From Phyllobacterium trifolii (GTDB lineage: Bacteria > Pseudomonadota > Alphaproteobacteria > Rhizobiales > Rhizobiaceae): a stretch of 64,000 nucleotides of DNA. The translations under genes and the position numbers were made by a program. Below are positions 1-8,778 of the stretch, one piece after another. The stretch spans positions 1 through 64,000 of the forward strand of contig NZ_JACHXN010000008.1 in the NCBI RefSeq assembly GCF_014192095.1. Reading direction: 5' to 3'. Under the pieces are notes generated by a model. It saw only the letters and a program-made list of their open reading frames with translations, searched no databases and had not been told where the DNA came from. How positions within the stretch are numbered: the first letter of the stretch is position 1; every line of letters starts with the position of its first letter.

Positions 1-95
1 GGCATGACACCCTATGAGTTCGCAACCCGGTCCGAAAAAGGCCAAAACCAGAACAGAGCTAACTTATAAATGCGGACACAAAGGGGAGCAGGTCA
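1..95 (+). mobile_element. Right end of an IS3-family insertion sequence, cut by window start
   Basis: Bases 1-69 read in frame as the last residues of an IS3-type OrfB transposase (ending near TPYEFATRSEKGQNQNRANL) and stop at TAA 67-69. This tail resembles the conserved C-terminal 'TPxEFA' end of the rve-domain transposase. After the stop, 83-95 reads ggggagcaggtca, whose reverse complement (TGACCTGCTCCCC) looks like an IS3-type terminal inverted repeat, so the element probably ends at about 95. The catalytic part and the left end lie outside the window. The family assignment rests on a short tail and is moderately sure. Confidence 0.55.
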
Positions 96-276
96 GCTCC
101 ATCAGCTTACGAAGTTACTCGTCGAGCGCCGTTGATGTTCTACCGGATAGTAGAAGGAAATGGCCGATGAAATTGGATAGTATAGCAAAAATCTTCTTTT
201 TCCCCATTGGGCTTTGTGTAATGGGCAGGTAACTTAGGGACCAGATTTTGACATCTATTCGTGGGGGCTCATCAGA

Positions 277-2655
277 TTGGATACCGAAGCTGACACTTGC
301 CGCAAGGAAGTGGTGCCCAAACTCGTCGATGCCGGTTGGGACAGCCCACCTTACGCTGTGAACGAGCAACGGTCATTTACTGACGGACGCATTGTGTTTG
401 TTGGCGGCAAGGCGCGCCGAGGGCGGCAAAAGCGGGCCGACTTCATTCTCCGGTATCGGCCCGACTTCCCAATTGCTGTGGTCGAGGCGAAATCAAGATA
501 CAAGCATGCTGCCGACGGTCTCCAACAAGCAAAAGAATACGCGGAAATTCTTGGCCTGAAGTTCGCCTACGCGACCAATGGTCGAGAGATTGTCGAGGTA
601 GACTACACGACGGGCATAGAACGCGATCTAACGTCATTTCCATCCCCAGAAGAGCTTTGGCAACGCCTTTCCCAAGTCGAAGAACTTGACGGCGACATTA
701 AGGACCACCTCCTATCGCCGACGTTTCCCGATAAGGACAAGCCACTACGCTACTATCAAGAAATCGCAGTCAATCGTACAGTGCAGGCGATCCTACAGAA
801 CCGTAAGCGCGTCCTACTCACTTTATGCACAGGCGCGGGTAAGACGGCTGTTGCATTCCAAATCTGCTGGAAACTTTGGAACAGTGGATGGAATCCAAAA
901 GGAAAAAACAGAAAGCCTAAAATCCTGTTCTTGGCCGATCGGAACGTTCTCGTAGACGACCCCAAGGATAAAGACTTCAGCGCTTTCGGGGATGCCCGTT
1001 TCAAGATCAGTGGCGGGGAAATGAGTAAAGGTAGAGATATCTATTTCGCCATTTATCAGGCTATCGCTGGCGACGAATCTCGTGATGGCGTGTTCAAGCA
1101 ATACGCAAACGACTTCTTCGACTTGATCATCGTGGATGAATGTCACCGGGGGAGTGCACGCGACGACAGTAATTGGCGTGAAATCCTTGAGTGGTTTGAA
1201 CCAGCGTACCAGATCGGCATGACTGCCACTCCGAAGCGCGGAGATAATGCTGATACTTACAACTACTTCGGCGATCCAATTTACGAATATAGCCTTGCCG
1301 AAGGCATCGCGGACGGTTTCCTAGCTCCCTACCGAGTACACCGAATTATTTCCGACTTCGACGCAGCAGGTTGGCGTCCTTCGCAAGGTGAGCTCGACCG
1401 CTATGGTCGCGAGATACCGGATGCACAATACGGAACAAGAGACTTTGAACGCATAATTGCCTTGCGCGCACGCACGGAAGCTTTCGCCACGCACCTCACT
1501 ACCTTCCTTAAGCAGAGCGATCGATTCGCAAAGGCCATTGTATTTTGCGTTAACCAAGAGCACGCTCTTGAGATGCGCAACGCACTTGCGCGCCTCAACG
1601 CGGACCTCGTAAAACAATATCCCGATTATGTGTGCCGTGTGACCTCAGACGAAGGTGACATCGGGTCGGGACATCGAGCAAAGTTTCAGGACATCGATAA
1701 AACAACTCCTGTAATCCTTACGACTTCTCATTTGCTGACAACTGGCATCGATGCGCCAACGTGCAAGAACGTTGTTTTGGCGCGCGTCGTCGGCTCAATG
1801 TCGGAGTTCAAGCAAATCATTGGACGTGGAACCCGCCTGCGCCCTGACTACGGCAAACTGGCCTTCAACATCATCGACTACACGGGCACTGCGACTGAAA
1901 AATTCGCCGACCCTGCTTTCGATGGTGATCCTGTGAGGGAGCGCGAACAGGTTATCAACGACGACGGTGAGGTCATAGACGAAACCGACGTGACCAACGA
2001 GACCGACACGCCCGGGGACACCGAAACAACTGAAATCGGCGATACGACGGACAAACTCCCCGATGACACCGATCCTAGTTTCCCCCGAAAGTTCTACTAC
2101 GATGGCGGTGGCGTAGAGATTATCCGCCAACTTGTCTACGAACTCGATTCCGAGGGAAAGCAATTAGTTTGTCGTCAACTGACGGACTACACCGGCGAGA
2201 AGGTGCGGATACTCTATCCCAACGCGTCCGAACTTAGGAAGGATTGGCTCGACCCCGCGCGGCGCGCAGATATTATCGAAAAGCTTGAAGAAAAGGGCAT
2301 CGATACCAGAACGCTGGGCGAAGCTGTAGGGAGGCCCGACGCGGACCCATTCGACCTGCTTTGCCACCTTGCCTACAACGCGCCGCTTCGTACGCGACGG
2401 GAACGCGCGGAACGTCTAAAGCGTGAAGAGACCGAATTCTTTCAAGAGCATGAAGAGGGTGCGCGGCAGGTGCTCGATGCGCTTATTGAGAAATACGCGG
2501 AGTACGGGACAGCCCAGTTTAAGCTGCCTGAAGTGCTAGAAGTCCCGCCTTTCAACGATTGGGGAAACGTGGTGGAAATCGCTGCCCGATTTGGCGGCGG
2601 CAAGGCCATGCGCGAAGCCGTCAACGAACTGCAAAAACGCCTCTACAGCGCATAA
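277..2655 (+). CDS. hsdR: Type I restriction enzyme R subunit (HsdR, EcoEI-like)
   Basis: This is the 792-residue motor and nuclease subunit of a type I restriction-modification system, which translocates DNA and cuts unmodified DNA. Visible motifs are a PD-ExK type nuclease site (Asp55, then Glu70-Ala-Lys72 in VVEAK), Walker A TGAGKT at 185-190, a DECH box at 287-290 and TATP at 316-319. The length and the C-terminal region (about 600-792) fit the shorter EcoEI-type R subunits. The start is a TTG at 277 preceded by a GGGGG stretch. hsdM follows after 9 bases. All catalytic motifs look intact. Confidence 0.93.
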   Translation: MDTEADTCRKEVVPKLVDAGWDSPPYAVNEQRSFTDGRIVFVGGKARRGRQKRADFILRYRPDFPIAVVEAKSRYKHAADGLQQAKEYAEILGLKFAYATNGREIVEVDYTTGIERDLTSFPSPEELWQRLSQVEELDGDIKDHLLSPTFPDKDKPLRYYQEIAVNRTVQAILQNRKRVLLTLCTGAGKTAVAFQICWKLWNSGWNPKGKNRKPKILFLADRNVLVDDPKDKDFSAFGDARFKISGGEMSKGRDIYFAIYQAIAGDESRDGVFKQYANDFFDLIIVDECHRGSARDDSNWREILEWFEPAYQIGMTATPKRGDNADTYNYFGDPIYEYSLAEGIADGFLAPYRVHRIISDFDAAGWRPSQGELDRYGREIPDAQYGTRDFERIIALRARTEAFATHLTTFLKQSDRFAKAIVFCVNQEHALEMRNALARLNADLVKQYPDYVCRVTSDEGDIGSGHRAKFQDIDKTTPVILTTSHLLTTGIDAPTCKNVVLARVVGSMSEFKQIIGRGTRLRPDYGKLAFNIIDYTGTATEKFADPAFDGDPVREREQVINDDGEVIDETDVTNETDTPGDTETTEIGDTTDKLPDDTDPSFPRKFYYDGGGVEIIRQLVYELDSEGKQLVCRQLTDYTGEKVRILYPNASELRKDWLDPARRADIIEKLEEKGIDTRTLGEAVGRPDADPFDLLCHLAYNAPLRTRRERAERLKREETEFFQEHEEGARQVLDALIEKYAEYGTAQFKLPEVLEVPPFNDWGNVVEIAARFGGGKAMREAVNELQKRLYSA

Positions 2656-2664
2656 GAAAGTGAA

Positions 2665-4227
2665 ATGACCTTGGCATCCCTACAAAAAAACAAGCAGCCG
2701 CGAACAACTGCCCAGCGCCTAGACAGCATCATCAAATCGGCGCGCAAAATTATGCGCAAAGATAAGGGGTTGAGCGGCGACCTCGACCGGCTCCCGATGC
2801 TAACATGGATTATGTTCCTGAAGTTTTTGGATGACATGGAGCATATCGAGGAAGAACGAGCGGAAATGGCGGGCAAGCCCTATCGCGGAGCCATTGAAGC
2901 GCCATATCGCTGGCGTGATTGGGCGGCGGAAGAGGGCGGCATCACCGGCCCGGATCTCATCAAATTCTTGACATCAGATGTAGCCGAACGCCCCGATGGC
3001 ACGCAAGGGCTAGGGTTGTTCGCCTATCTTCGAAATCTTCGTGGGCACAATGGCACGCGTGGCCGCAAGGATGTCATCGCCACCGTTTTCCGTGGGCTTT
3101 CCAACCGCATGGAAAGCGGCTACCTACTGCGTGACGTCTTCAATCTGGTGGACGGCATCCACTTCGATTCCTCGGAAGAAGTCCATACCCTTGGACGACT
3201 CTACGAGACGCTTCTGCGCGAAATGCGCGATGCAGCGGGCGACTCTGGTGAATTCTATACGCCGCGTCCCATAGTGCGATTTATGGTTCAAATGAGTGAT
3301 CCCCGGCTTGGAGAAACAGTGCTTGACCCGGCCTGTGGCACTGGCGGATTCTTGACCGAAGCCTATGCTCACATGGCCGAACAAGCCCATACAGTCGAGA
3401 AACGCGATGTCCTTCAGTCGTTAAGCATCTACGGCGGTGAGGCCAAGCCGCTCCCATTTCTCCTTGTACAGATGAATCTGCTGTTGCATGGTCTCGAAGC
3501 GCCGAAGATCACATCCGACAACTCGTTGAGGGCTCGCCTGTCGGAAATCGGTGAAGCCGACCGTGTGAACGTTATTCTGACAAATCCACCGTTCGGTGGC
3601 GAGGAAGAAACCGGCATCCTAAACAACTTCCCGGAAGACCGGCGAACGGCGGAAACGGCGTTACTATTCCTACAACTCATCATGCGGCGGTTGAAACGTG
3701 GCGGCAAAGGACGCGCTGCTGTTGTTGTCCCACACGGCGTCTTGTTTGGCGATGGGATTGCCGCGCGCATCAAGGCGGACTTGCTGAAGGAGTTCAATCT
3801 GCATACGGTGGTCCGCCTACCTGAAGGCGTCTTCGCGCCTTATACGGATATTCCCACCAACATCATATTCTTTGACACTACCCGGGCCACCGATGAAATC
3901 TGGTTTTACGAGCAACCCAAGCCTGAAGGGCGCAAGAAATATTCTAAAACAGCGCCGTTGACCTTCGACGAGCTGAAGCCCTGCGTTGAATGGTGGAAAG
4001 CGCGCGGAGAGAACGAACAAGCATGGAAAGTCCACGGCCCCGACCTCATCAAGACCGATGAAGCAGGGCGCGTCGTGGCGTGCAATCTTGACATGAAAAA
4101 CCCCAATGCTGCCGGCGTCATCGATCACCGCACCCCGCTTGAAATCGTCGAAAGCATCGAAGCGAAGGAACAGCGCATTCTCGCCATCATGATCGACATC
4201 AAGCACACTCTTTCGGAGATGGTATAG
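2665..4227 (+). CDS. hsdM: Type I DNA methyltransferase M subunit (HsdM)
   Basis: This 520-residue N6-adenine methyltransferase subunit modifies the host recognition site and forms the core of the restriction complex. It has the N-terminal HsdM helical domain (about 15-160), the GEFYTP segment at 195-200, the SAM-binding motif DPACGTGGF at 221-229 and the catalytic NPPF at 307-310. It lies 9 bases after hsdR, and its TAG stop shares one base with the GTG start of hsdS (4227), so the subunits are translationally coupled. The motifs are intact and the enzyme is likely active. Confidence 0.95.
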   Translation: MTLASLQKNKQPRTTAQRLDSIIKSARKIMRKDKGLSGDLDRLPMLTWIMFLKFLDDMEHIEEERAEMAGKPYRGAIEAPYRWRDWAAEEGGITGPDLIKFLTSDVAERPDGTQGLGLFAYLRNLRGHNGTRGRKDVIATVFRGLSNRMESGYLLRDVFNLVDGIHFDSSEEVHTLGRLYETLLREMRDAAGDSGEFYTPRPIVRFMVQMSDPRLGETVLDPACGTGGFLTEAYAHMAEQAHTVEKRDVLQSLSIYGGEAKPLPFLLVQMNLLLHGLEAPKITSDNSLRARLSEIGEADRVNVILTNPPFGGEEETGILNNFPEDRRTAETALLFLQLIMRRLKRGGKGRAAVVVPHGVLFGDGIAARIKADLLKEFNLHTVVRLPEGVFAPYTDIPTNIIFFDTTRATDEIWFYEQPKPEGRKKYSKTAPLTFDELKPCVEWWKARGENEQAWKVHGPDLIKTDEAGRVVACNLDMKNPNAAGVIDHRTPLEIVESIEAKEQRILAIMIDIKHTLSEMV

Positions 4228-6014
4228 TGGCTTGGCGCTCCGCAAAATTATCCACTGTGGCGCAACTGGTGAAGCGATTGGAGCCAGTCGCGCCGACTAA
4301 AGAATATCGTCAGATCGGGGTTCGACTGTGGGGAGCGGGCGCATATGAGCGCGAAACAATTTCCGGGGCCGAGACAAAATACGCCAATTTCACGCAATTG
4401 AAGAAAAACGATATCATCGTCAATAAAATATGGGCGCGGAATGGGAGTGTTAGCGTCGTCAGCGAAGACCTGGACGGTTGCTATGGTTCTCCAGAGTTTC
4501 CCGTCTACGAGATCGATCAGACGGCCCTGGTTCCGCGCTACTTCTACTGGTTCACCAAAACACGGATGCTCTGGGACCAGTGTGACCTGCTGTCTCGTGG
4601 TACCAGTGGTCAAAACCGCCTAAAACCAGAGAGATTCTTGGAGATTGTCATTCCCCTTCCACTGCTCGATGAACAGCGCGCAATCGTCCAAAGGTTGGAA
4701 CAGGCATCTCTCGCAATGCAGCAAGTGCGGGCACTTTCCAAAACTGCTGTGAAGGAAAGTCACGATCTGGTTTTCAGCTTGCACAGTGAACTTTCATCTC
4801 CTGAGCCCATCCGTTTTGGGGAACTTGCGCAGCTAGACGAGCGGCAGGTCGCAGTAGAAGCCGATGAAGAGTTTCCGCAAATCGGAATTCGGAGCTTTGG
4901 AAATGGGCTGTTTTTCAAGGAACCCGTGAAAGGCACAGCAACAGCATACAAGAAATTCAATCAGGTTTATGAGGGCGCGCTAATCGTAAGCCAGCCTAAG
5001 GGCTGGGAAGGTGCGATCGCGGTAGCCTCAAGCGAGCACGATGGTTGGTTTGTTTCGCCTGAGTACCGCACGTTTCGCTGTGATGAAGATAGGCTTGACC
5101 ACCAATACCTGTCCGCGCTGATCGTTACACCGTGGTTTCAGCAGGAGCTTTCGAAAATGACTAAAGGACAAGGCGCGCGACGTGAACGTCTTCGCCCCGA
5201 AATGTTGACAGCACTGGAATTGCGTATGCCCAGCTTGGATCACCAAAGAGTGGCGCTAGGGATTATCCAAAAAGTAAGGCAAGCGGCAGCCGCCATTAAA
5301 TCTCGTACGCAGGAGGCAGACACTCTAATTCCCGCAATGTTGCATGAGGTTTTTGAGCGGCAACCGGACGCGACGCACGCCTCACAGTCGGCTTCCAGCA
5401 CAAAAGTTGTCCGACTACCCAAATCGCAGACGACCACAATTGACACGTCCTTTAAGGAAGCGGTTCTTGTGGGTGCAATCGTTAAGGCTTTCCAAGAAGA
5501 CGGTGGCCAACCGATAGGCAACTTCCGACTTCAAAAAGCGGTCTATTTTGCCCGCCGCCATATGGGTGAAACCGCATTGGATAAGGATTATCTGCGTAAG
5601 GCGGCAGGTCCCTATAATCCGTCCATGCGGTATTCAGGTGGCATCAAGATTGCTACCGATAAGAAGTGGATCAAGCGGGCCGTCGGGAACTTCGGGGAAG
5701 GTAATACGCTGGGCAGCGTCACCGCAGAGCTGGACGAATGGATTGAAAGATATCAGTTCGCCACTACCGCCGCGTGGGTCCGCGACCGGTTCAAGTTTAA
5801 ATCCAATGATATCTGGGAAATCTCAGCTACGATCGATTATGCTACGCTGGCGTTGAACCGGCAGAACTCCCCACCAACTCCGGCGGCGATCCTTGCCTAC
5901 ATCGAGGCTGACGACGAATGGCGTTCAAAGATCGAAAAGCTAAACCTCTCAGATGCGACCATTCAAAACGCCATGGTCGACCTTGAGACCCTGTTTGCTG
6001 ATGCGCGGCGCTGA
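4227..6014 (+). CDS. hsdS: Type I specificity subunit HsdS with an extra C-terminal domain
   Basis: This 595-residue protein is the DNA recognition subunit. Residues 1-385 hold two target recognition domains, each followed by a helical spacer (LLDEQRAIVQRLEQ near 150; HQRVALGIIQKVRQ near 340). A typical HsdS of about 400 residues would end there. Residues about 394-595 are additional: a linker, then a helical domain with GNFRLQKAVYF (about 430) and AGPYNPSMRY (about 465), a pattern like the LQK...YF and ...GP(v/y)xP motifs of Panacea/DUF4065 (SocA) domains. That match is by eye only. The start is GTG, overlapping the hsdM stop; the TGA overlaps the next ATG by one base. Confidence 0.9.
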   Translation: MAWRSAKLSTVAQLVKRLEPVAPTKEYRQIGVRLWGAGAYERETISGAETKYANFTQLKKNDIIVNKIWARNGSVSVVSEDLDGCYGSPEFPVYEIDQTALVPRYFYWFTKTRMLWDQCDLLSRGTSGQNRLKPERFLEIVIPLPLLDEQRAIVQRLEQASLAMQQVRALSKTAVKESHDLVFSLHSELSSPEPIRFGELAQLDERQVAVEADEEFPQIGIRSFGNGLFFKEPVKGTATAYKKFNQVYEGALIVSQPKGWEGAIAVASSEHDGWFVSPEYRTFRCDEDRLDHQYLSALIVTPWFQQELSKMTKGQGARRERLRPEMLTALELRMPSLDHQRVALGIIQKVRQAAAAIKSRTQEADTLIPAMLHEVFERQPDATHASQSASSTKVVRLPKSQTTTIDTSFKEAVLVGAIVKAFQEDGGQPIGNFRLQKAVYFARRHMGETALDKDYLRKAAGPYNPSMRYSGGIKIATDKKWIKRAVGNFGEGNTLGSVTAELDEWIERYQFATTAAWVRDRFKFKSNDIWEISATIDYATLALNRQNSPPTPAAILAYIEADDEWRSKIEKLNLSDATIQNAMVDLETLFADARR

Positions 6015-7108
6015 TGGCCAAAACCGCGCTTACACACGACCAGCAATTTATGCGCCTCTGCGAGAACGGATTCGGCTTCGTATCCAAGGCAATCGAGCAA
6101 CTTTGGGAAAACGGTTCACCTGACGCTCTGAAATATTCCGTCATAAACTTCTATTCTGGAGTCGAGTTGCTTTTGAAAGCGCGTCTGATGCATGAGCATT
6201 GGTCGCTGATCGTGGCCGATCCCAACAAAGCAGACATCGATGAATTCCTGAACGGCGAAGCGCAAACTGTCGGACTGAAGCAGGCAGTTCACAGGTTGAA
6301 AAAAGTTGCACAAGTCACCGTACCGCCGAATGCGATTAATTCGTTTGAGGAGCTACGTAAGCACCGCAACCGTATGGTACATTTCTACCATCTCATTGAC
6401 ATCGAGGAGCCAGATCAAGAAAAGCAGCGGGAAGCTGTCATCTTAGAGCAGTGCCGTGGGTGGTTCTATCTTCGCCGCCTCCTAGGCGACGATTGGGCAG
6501 AAGTTTTCGCAGCTTTCCAACAGCAGGTTGCGGACATCAACATGTCCATGAAGAGACACCGCGAATATCTAGGTGCCGTATATGCGCAAATCCAACCCGA
6601 ACTTGAAGCTGCCCGTCAGGGAGGTGCCAATTTGGCGGTGTGTAGCGCGTGCGGATTTGAAGCCCACGTACTCGATTACATCGGTCCTCATGAACATAAA
6701 TGTCGCGTTTGCCTCGCGAAGGAGAGCTTTCTTCTACACGATTGCCCCAACGAAGATTGCGGCAGTAAAATACTGCTACCCATTGAGGAATGCGAGACAT
6801 GGGCTTGTAGCGACTGTGGAACATCTATTGAGTTAAGCGATGTTCTGTACGAGTACACGATCGAAGGCAAAGCCGATCACGACGATCCCAATCAGGCAGC
6901 GCTATGTACGGAGTGCAGTCACATCCCTGAGACAGCGGGCACATTGGATAACGGCGAAACGATCTTTTGTTTCAATTGCTTTTGCTGGCCCGAAAAGATC
7001 GAGTACTGCGAATGGTGCAATGAGCCGTTCACCGGCAATGCTGAGGGTACCTATTGGTCCGGCTGCGAGAGATGCGACGGACAAGTTGGGTCGGCGCGCG
7101 ATGATTAA
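6014..7108 (+). CDS. HEPN-motif protein with multiple zinc ribbons, coupled to hsdRMS
   Basis: The 364-residue product has an N-terminal helical domain (about 1-190) resembling HEPN domains: an amphipathic segment near 42-58 (SVINFYSGVELLLKARL) and the RNxxxH signature at Arg118-Asn119...His123 in HRNRMVHF, the usual catalytic motif of HEPN RNases. The C-terminal half is cysteine-rich, with pairs at 210/213, 230/233, 244/249, 265/268, 298/301, 319/322, 332/335 and 351/354, consistent with serial zinc ribbons. Its ATG overlaps the hsdS TGA by one base, making it the fourth gene of the restriction operon. An RNase or abortive-infection accessory role is inferred. No exact family was recognised. 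Confidence 0.8.
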   Translation: MAKTALTHDQQFMRLCENGFGFVSKAIEQLWENGSPDALKYSVINFYSGVELLLKARLMHEHWSLIVADPNKADIDEFLNGEAQTVGLKQAVHRLKKVAQVTVPPNAINSFEELRKHRNRMVHFYHLIDIEEPDQEKQREAVILEQCRGWFYLRRLLGDDWAEVFAAFQQQVADINMSMKRHREYLGAVYAQIQPELEAARQGGANLAVCSACGFEAHVLDYIGPHEHKCRVCLAKESFLLHDCPNEDCGSKILLPIEECETWACSDCGTSIELSDVLYEYTIEGKADHDDPNQAALCTECSHIPETAGTLDNGETIFCFNCFCWPEKIEYCEWCNEPFTGNAEGTYWSGCERCDGQVGSARDD

Positions 7109-7157
7109 CTCTCGGTGACGCCAAAACGTAACGGGAGTGAGTCTTCACGCCGATGGC

Positions 7158-7715
7158 TCAGTTAAGCTGTCCACCGTTGCGCGGACGTTTGCTGCGCGAA
7201 TTGCCAGCAGAGCCATAAAGCGAGGTATCGTCGGCATCACCGAAAACATAACTCTCGAAAACAGTATCGCAGCTCTCAAAGTCCTCGAGTTGAATAAGTC
7301 GAGCGCGCGAAACCGGTGACAAGCCGATGTCACTGCATATGTTGCGCACGATAGCTGCGCTGGCGTTAGCGATCCGGACCAAGGGATTAATGATGGCACC
7401 TTGCGGCCCTTTTACCACGAGCCCAGTTTTGTCGACGGTGCTGTTGGCGAGCCGCATACGTGCCAGATTGACGGCCAGCACTTCGAGCAGCAGGTCATCA
7501 CAACGGTTGAGGACCTGGGCTGGCGCGTGGGCAATGACATGCCGCCAGATTGCTTTTTCGATATCGCTCAGGTGCGTCGGACATTTCGGCGTTCCTTTCG
7601 CTTGCGGTTCAACCATCCTCTTGAGCTTTGGTCCGCGATGACCGCGATCACCTTCCTGCCGCAGCACTGCTAACGGTTTCGGATTGCGGCCTGATCGGCC
7701 CTTGGTTCCGCTCAT
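7158..7715 (-). CDS. Phage terminase small subunit, P27 family (orphan)
   Basis: The 185-residue protein starts with a glycine/basic segment (GTKGRSGRNPKP) and has the helical core and the closing signature DIGLSPVSRARL typical of P27-family small terminase subunits, which recognise phage DNA for packaging. AAGGAG lies just before the ATG at 7715. No large terminase, portal or capsid gene is adjacent: the downstream side on this strand runs into the convergent restriction operon 49 bases away. It is probably a prophage remnant or a gene captured by a satellite element. Confidence 0.8.
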   Translation of the reverse strand: MSGTKGRSGRNPKPLAVLRQEGDRGHRGPKLKRMVEPQAKGTPKCPTHLSDIEKAIWRHVIAHAPAQVLNRCDDLLLEVLAVNLARMRLANSTVDKTGLVVKGPQGAIINPLVRIANASAAIVRNICSDIGLSPVSRARLIQLEDFESCDTVFESYVFGDADDTSLYGSAGNSRSKRPRNGGQLN

Positions 7716-8007
7716 GCGCTGGCTCCTTGCTCAGCATTGGGTTCAATTGTCCGCTTCGTTGGAACCACCGACTGTGTGGCTGTTGGGCCGCGATTTAGTA
7801 CGCCATCGCTTGTTTCCGATCGCGAGCCGAAAGTTACACCCTCTTTGCATCGTTGCCAACGTTGACCATCGGAATTACTACATAATGTGCCAAATTTGAA
7901 CATTTTAAACTGTTTGCCACTACATCTGCCATAAGGGTATACTGAGTGACGACTTAATTGTGAAACTTGCAGCAGGAAAACTTGAGGTTTTCTGACGAGG
8001 AACGGCG
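7716..8007. other. Divergent intergenic region
   Basis: This 292-base gap lies between the terminase gene (leftward) and the unknown operon (rightward). It must carry both promoters. No clear operator, repeat or RNA was seen; the right half (7880-7980) is AT-richer. Confidence 0.4.
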
Positions 8008-8451
8008 ATGCTTAGCGCTCCAGATTTCAAGACCGCCCGCAAGATTGTACGCAACAAGGAGATATTGATCGGACTGGTGTCGCGCGAGGTTTTTGAACGG
8101 TCGTGCCTAACTGTCGGCCTGCAGCAAGGTCTTGATGAACGAACCATGCGCCGGGCCATCGCACTGATCGCGCCCACGCCAGTAGCCTTAAAAACCAAGC
8201 CTACACCGAAGCTGCCCAAACCTCGAACGTTCGCTGAGTATAAGCAACAGTACGACCAAAAGTATCAGGCCGATCTGAAGAAACGATGCCGCGCGGTGAT
8301 TAAGATTTGTCTCGCCGATCCGCGGTTTGGCAACGATGACCGCTGGGTTCGTCGTGCTGCGATGCAGTACGCAGAACGAGATCAGCTTTCGCCTGCGGCA
8401 ATGAGCGTGGAGATCAGCAAGGTCCTGCGCTGGATCGGAAGAGGAAAATGA
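8008..8451 (+). CDS. Unknown protein, first gene of a four-gene accessory operon
   Basis: This 147-residue basic protein is of no family I recognise. Residues 1-55 look helical. Residues 56-75 are Lys/Pro/Thr-rich (repeated KP dipeptides) and probably form a linker. Residues 75-147 form a second charged helical region. There is no signal peptide or membrane segment. GAGGAA precedes the ATG. Its stop overlaps the next gene's start as ATGA (8448-8451), indicating translational coupling. The neighbours suggest mobile-element or phage-derived DNA; function unknown. Confidence 0.65.
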   Translation: MLSAPDFKTARKIVRNKEILIGLVSREVFERSCLTVGLQQGLDERTMRRAIALIAPTPVALKTKPTPKLPKPRTFAEYKQQYDQKYQADLKKRCRAVIKICLADPRFGNDDRWVRRAAMQYAERDQLSPAAMSVEISKVLRWIGRGK

Positions 8452-8747
8452 TGATGACGATGTATAGCGCAAACGGTGGCAAAAAAGGACATTGGTCGCT
8501 GGTTGCTTCGCGCGGCGCGAAAGGCAATCAGGGTGCAAACGGCCCGCGCGGCGAAGAAGGGCCCGCCGGTCCCGCCGGGCCAGCCGGTCCACCAGCTCCG
8601 AGGCTTATTGAGTTTCGCATGCATGGCTATGAGCTTGTGGCGATCGACGAGGAAGGCCGGGAACTGCGATCCGATGCAACTGAATTCATACGCAGTATTC
8701 GTGACGCTGTGATCGAAATGCTGCGGATCAAGGGTTTGGACGTGTAA
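8448..8747 (+). CDS. Small collagen-like Gly-X-Y protein
   Basis: The 99-residue protein contains nine uninterrupted Gly-X-Y triplets at residues 23-49 (GAK, GNQ, GAN, GPR, GEE, three GPA, GPP), a collagen-like tract that could trimerise. After it comes a compact domain of about 45 residues that ends in an amphipathic helix (IRSIRDAVIEMLRIKGL). No signal peptide is present, so it is probably cytosolic or part of a particle. Collagen-like tracts of this size are common in phage tail and fibre proteins. The start is fixed by the ATGA overlap with the upstream gene. Confidence 0.7.
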   Translation: MMMTMYSANGGKKGHWSLVASRGAKGNQGANGPRGEEGPAGPAGPAGPPAPRLIEFRMHGYELVAIDEEGRELRSDATEFIRSIRDAVIEMLRIKGLDV

Positions 8748-8778
8748 ACCCCAAAGAACATCAGATGGGAGACAGGCA

